NCBI GenBank assembly: GCA_027062035.1
Contig: JAMOUL010000240.1
Location: 1-7,569 of the forward strand
Source of the DNA: Candidatus Aminicenantota bacterium
GTDB lineage: Bacteria > Acidobacteriota > Aminicenantia > S016-38
Length of the DNA: 7,569 bases
Direction: 5' to 3'
This document shows positions 6,254 to 7,569 of the stretch, piece after piece. The position numbers and the translations under genes were made by a program. Every line of letters begins with the position of its first letter. The stretch's first letter is position 1. Below the pieces are notes generated by a model. That model did no database searches and was not told the origin of the DNA. It saw only the letters and a program-made list of their open reading frames with translations.

Positions 6254-6730
6254 ATGGGTGAATTGAAAACGGGAGAAAAGGCCCCTGAATTTTGTCTTCC
6301 CGACCAGAACGGCAAGGAGGTTTGCTTGAAGGATTTTCGGGGTAAATGGGTGGTTCTATACTTTTACCCCAGGGACAATACCTCTGGCTGTACCAGGGAG
6401 GCCATAGGTTTTACTGAAGCAAAGGATGAGTTTGAAAAAATGGGGGCGGTTATAATCGGAGTTAGTCCCGACTCTGTTAAAAGCCACAAAAATTTTGAAC
6501 AGAAGAAGGGTTTAAAAATAATTCTTTTGAGCGATACGGAGCATAAGGTGCTGGAAGCATACGATGTCTGGCAATTGAAGAAAATGTATGGAAGAGAGTA
6601 TTACGGAGTGGTGAGATCAACCTTTCTTATTGACCCTGAAGGAGTTGTCAGATACATCTGGAAAAAGGTTAAAGTTGCCGGGCATGTTGAAGCGGTTAAG
6701 GAGAAATTAAATGAGCTAAAGGGGGGATAA
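6254..6730 (+). CDS. bcp: Thiol peroxidase of the Bcp/PrxQ peroxiredoxin family
   Basis: Bcp-type peroxiredoxins reduce hydrogen peroxide and organic hydroperoxides in the cytoplasm, usually with electrons from thioredoxin. The 158-residue product (family about 150-160) has the thioredoxin-like fold pattern: APEFCLPDQNG near the start, then VVLYFYPRDNTSGCT with the peroxidatic cysteine C46. IGVSPDS and a STFLIDPEG segment follow near the end. The resolving cysteine that many family members, such as E. coli Bcp, carry five residues after the peroxidatic one is replaced by isoleucine (I51). The only other cysteines are C14 and C24. It may therefore act as a one-cysteine enzyme or use a different partner. 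It lies 15 bases after the permease and directly abuts the nitroreductase gene. Confidence 0.95.
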   Translation: MGELKTGEKAPEFCLPDQNGKEVCLKDFRGKWVVLYFYPRDNTSGCTREAIGFTEAKDEFEKMGAVIIGVSPDSVKSHKNFEQKKGLKIILLSDTEHKVLEAYDVWQLKKMYGREYYGVVRSTFLIDPEGVVRYIWKKVKVAGHVEAVKEKLNELKGG

Positions 6731-7288
6731 ATGAATGTTGAGGAGGCAATTGAGAAAAGGAGGGCTTACAGGTCCCTTGAACCAGCTGATATATCCCTTG
6801 AGTTGATAAGGGACCTTGCTGAAAAGGCCAAACTCGCTCCCTCCTGTTTCAATAATCAGCCCTGGAGGTTCGTCTTTGTTAAAGATAGGGAGATTCTTAG
6901 CCGAATTTTTGAGGCCCTTTCCAGGGGTAATGAATGGGCCAGAAAAGCCTCCATGGTTATAGCGGTCTTCAGCAGGAAGGACTTTGATTGCGATATCCAT
7001 GGAAGAGAGTATTATCTTTTCGATACAGGAATGGCAGTGGCTTTTCTCATACTCAGGGCTACTGAGCTGGGCCTTGTGGCGCACCCCATTGCAGGATATC
7101 GTGAGGATAAGGTGAAGGAGGTATTGAACATTCCAGACGATATGAAGGTGATAACCCTTATCATAGTTGGAAAGCATTCCGATGTTATCAATCCTGATTT
7201 ATCAGATGATCAGAAAAAACACGAACAGGACAGACCGGATAGATTACCTCTGGAAAAATTCGCTTATATAGACCTCTACGGGGAATAG
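6731..7288 (+). CDS. Nitroreductase-family FMN oxidoreductase
   Basis: This family uses FMN and NAD(P)H to reduce nitro compounds, quinones, flavins or other acceptors, usually as a dimer. The 185-residue product fits a short family member. The N-terminal EKRRAYRSL (8-16) is the FMN-phosphate-binding arginine cluster. The segment LAPSCFNNQPWRFVFV (35-50) is the conserved SxxNxQPW region. DTGMAVAFLILRATELGL (98-115) is the family's central helix. AGYREDKVKEVLNIPDD (121-137) followed by a strand ending in IIVGK is the usual C-terminal core. The last 35 or so residues are polar. The ATG starts directly after the peroxiredoxin TAA, with GGGGGG at 6721-6726 as ribosome binding site, so the two are probably co-translated. 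The substrate is unknown; redox or detoxification use fits the neighbour. The operon appears to end here, although no terminator hairpin is visible. Confidence 0.92.
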   Translation: MNVEEAIEKRRAYRSLEPADISLELIRDLAEKAKLAPSCFNNQPWRFVFVKDREILSRIFEALSRGNEWARKASMVIAVFSRKDFDCDIHGREYYLFDTGMAVAFLILRATELGLVAHPIAGYREDKVKEVLNIPDDMKVITLIIVGKHSDVINPDLSDDQKKHEQDRPDRLPLEKFAYIDLYGE

Positions 7289-7311
7289 TATCTTCTACAA
7301 TAAGCAGGGGC

Positions 7312-7340
7312 TTGACTTTACAATGGAAGCGTACTATAAT
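7312..7340 (+). promoter_or_regulatory. Sigma-70-type promoter for the right-edge KaiC-like gene
   Basis: TTGACT (7312-7317, one mismatch to consensus) and TATAAT (7335-7340, exact) are separated by 17 bases, the ideal spacing. Transcription should start near 7347, giving a leader of about 29 bases before the ATG at 7376. With no terminator seen after the nitroreductase, some read-through from the upstream genes is also possible. Confidence 0.88.
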
Positions 7341-7375
7341 AATTACAGGAGAAGTCCTCACAGGGGAGGTGAGAA

Positions 7376-7569
7376 ATGGTAGAAGAAAGGGAAGTTGTCA
7401 AGGAAAGTATTCTGGTTGGTGGAGAAGCTCTCGAAAAGGCTCCGGTGATAAAGGGAATTCCAACCGGAATAGATGGCCTGGATGACATGTTTTTCCAGAC
7501 CGTTGTGGAGGACGGAAAGGTAAAGAAAAAAGAACTGGGAGGTATTCCATCCTATACAGTATTCAAAAT
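7376..7569 (+). CDS. N-terminal part of a probable KaiC-domain (RecA-like) ATPase, cut by the window edge
   Basis: An open frame begins at the ATG at 7376, supported by GGGGAGGTGA (7363-7372) and by the promoter upstream, and runs off the end after 64 full codons. The first 20 residues are charged. Then KGIPTGIDGLDDMF (residues about 26-39) matches the TGIxGLD entry motif of KaiC/RecA-like domains. It is followed by an acidic and lysine-rich insert and then GGIPSYTVF, the position where KaiC-like proteins lead into the Walker A loop. The Walker A and B motifs themselves would be beyond the edge, so ATPase function is inferred. The insert between GLD and GGIP resembles, from memory, a KaiC-domain family seen mainly in thermophilic archaea and bacteria. 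Role unknown; such proteins are not necessarily clock components. Confidence 0.75.
   Translation, partial: MVEEREVVKESILVGGEALEKAPVIKGIPTGIDGLDDMFFQTVVEDGKVKKKELGGIPSYTVFK

Noticed and set aside
6716..7177. Open frame of 153 codons on the - strand opposite the nitroreductase.
   Set aside because: It lies wholly over a well-recognised gene, its sequence resembles no family, and it has no credible start context.
7357..7373. Small stem CTCAC/GTGAG that could hide the ribosome binding site of the KaiC-like gene.
   Set aside because: Only five base pairs around a 7-base loop, and half of it is forced by the SD sequence itself; too weak to call a switch.
1..7569. Mobile elements, CRISPR arrays or phage genes.
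   Set aside because: No transposase, integrase, inverted terminal repeats or regularly spaced repeats were seen; the tRNA has no visible attachment-site duplication in the window.

Overview
The window looks like chromosomal DNA from a Gram-negative (diderm) bacterium of moderate base composition. It encodes a short outer-membrane beta-barrel protein with a signal peptide and a C-terminal phenylalanine. Most genes have strong AGGAGG-type ribosome binding sites, the promoters match the sigma-70 consensus, and the tRNA gene has no encoded CCA. The right-edge gene resembles KaiC-domain proteins that, as I recall, are found mainly in thermophiles, so a thermophilic or deep-branching lineage is possible. 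I cannot name the phylum from this sequence.

Layout: (1) 1-250 reads as the broken 3' end of an unrecognised gene on the + strand, with at least one frame change and a stop. (2) 263-802 (+) is a small outer-membrane beta-barrel protein, followed by a hairpin at about 808-827 that lies between two converging genes. (3) 834-2180 (-) is tilS, the tRNA(Ile)-lysidine synthetase. (4) 2189-2262 (-) is a tRNA with anticodon CAU, driven by a near-consensus promoter at 2273-2302. Only eight T residues separate it from the tilS start codon, so tilS and a CAU tRNA appear to share one transcript. (5) 2323-7288 (+) is a tightly packed five-gene block: a membrane-anchored TPR Ser/Thr protein kinase, a CDF cation-efflux transporter, an AEC-family permease, a Bcp-type peroxiredoxin and a nitroreductase-family flavoprotein. 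The gaps are 1, 0, 15 and 0 bases. (6) A clear sigma-70 promoter at 7312-7340 starts a new unit whose first gene, a probable KaiC/RecA-like ATPase, runs off the right edge.

How the genes may work together: tilS and the CAU tRNA both belong to AUA/AUG decoding, because TilS modifies the CAU anticodon of tRNA-Ile2 so that it reads AUA. The five-gene block joins a transmembrane sensor kinase to metal efflux, solute transport, peroxide removal and flavin-dependent reduction. That suggests an envelope or stress-response unit, but the link rests on gene order only. The most unusual points are the SD-less tilS start directly behind a CAU tRNA, and the kinase with its sensor region at the N terminus and its kinase domain at the C terminus.
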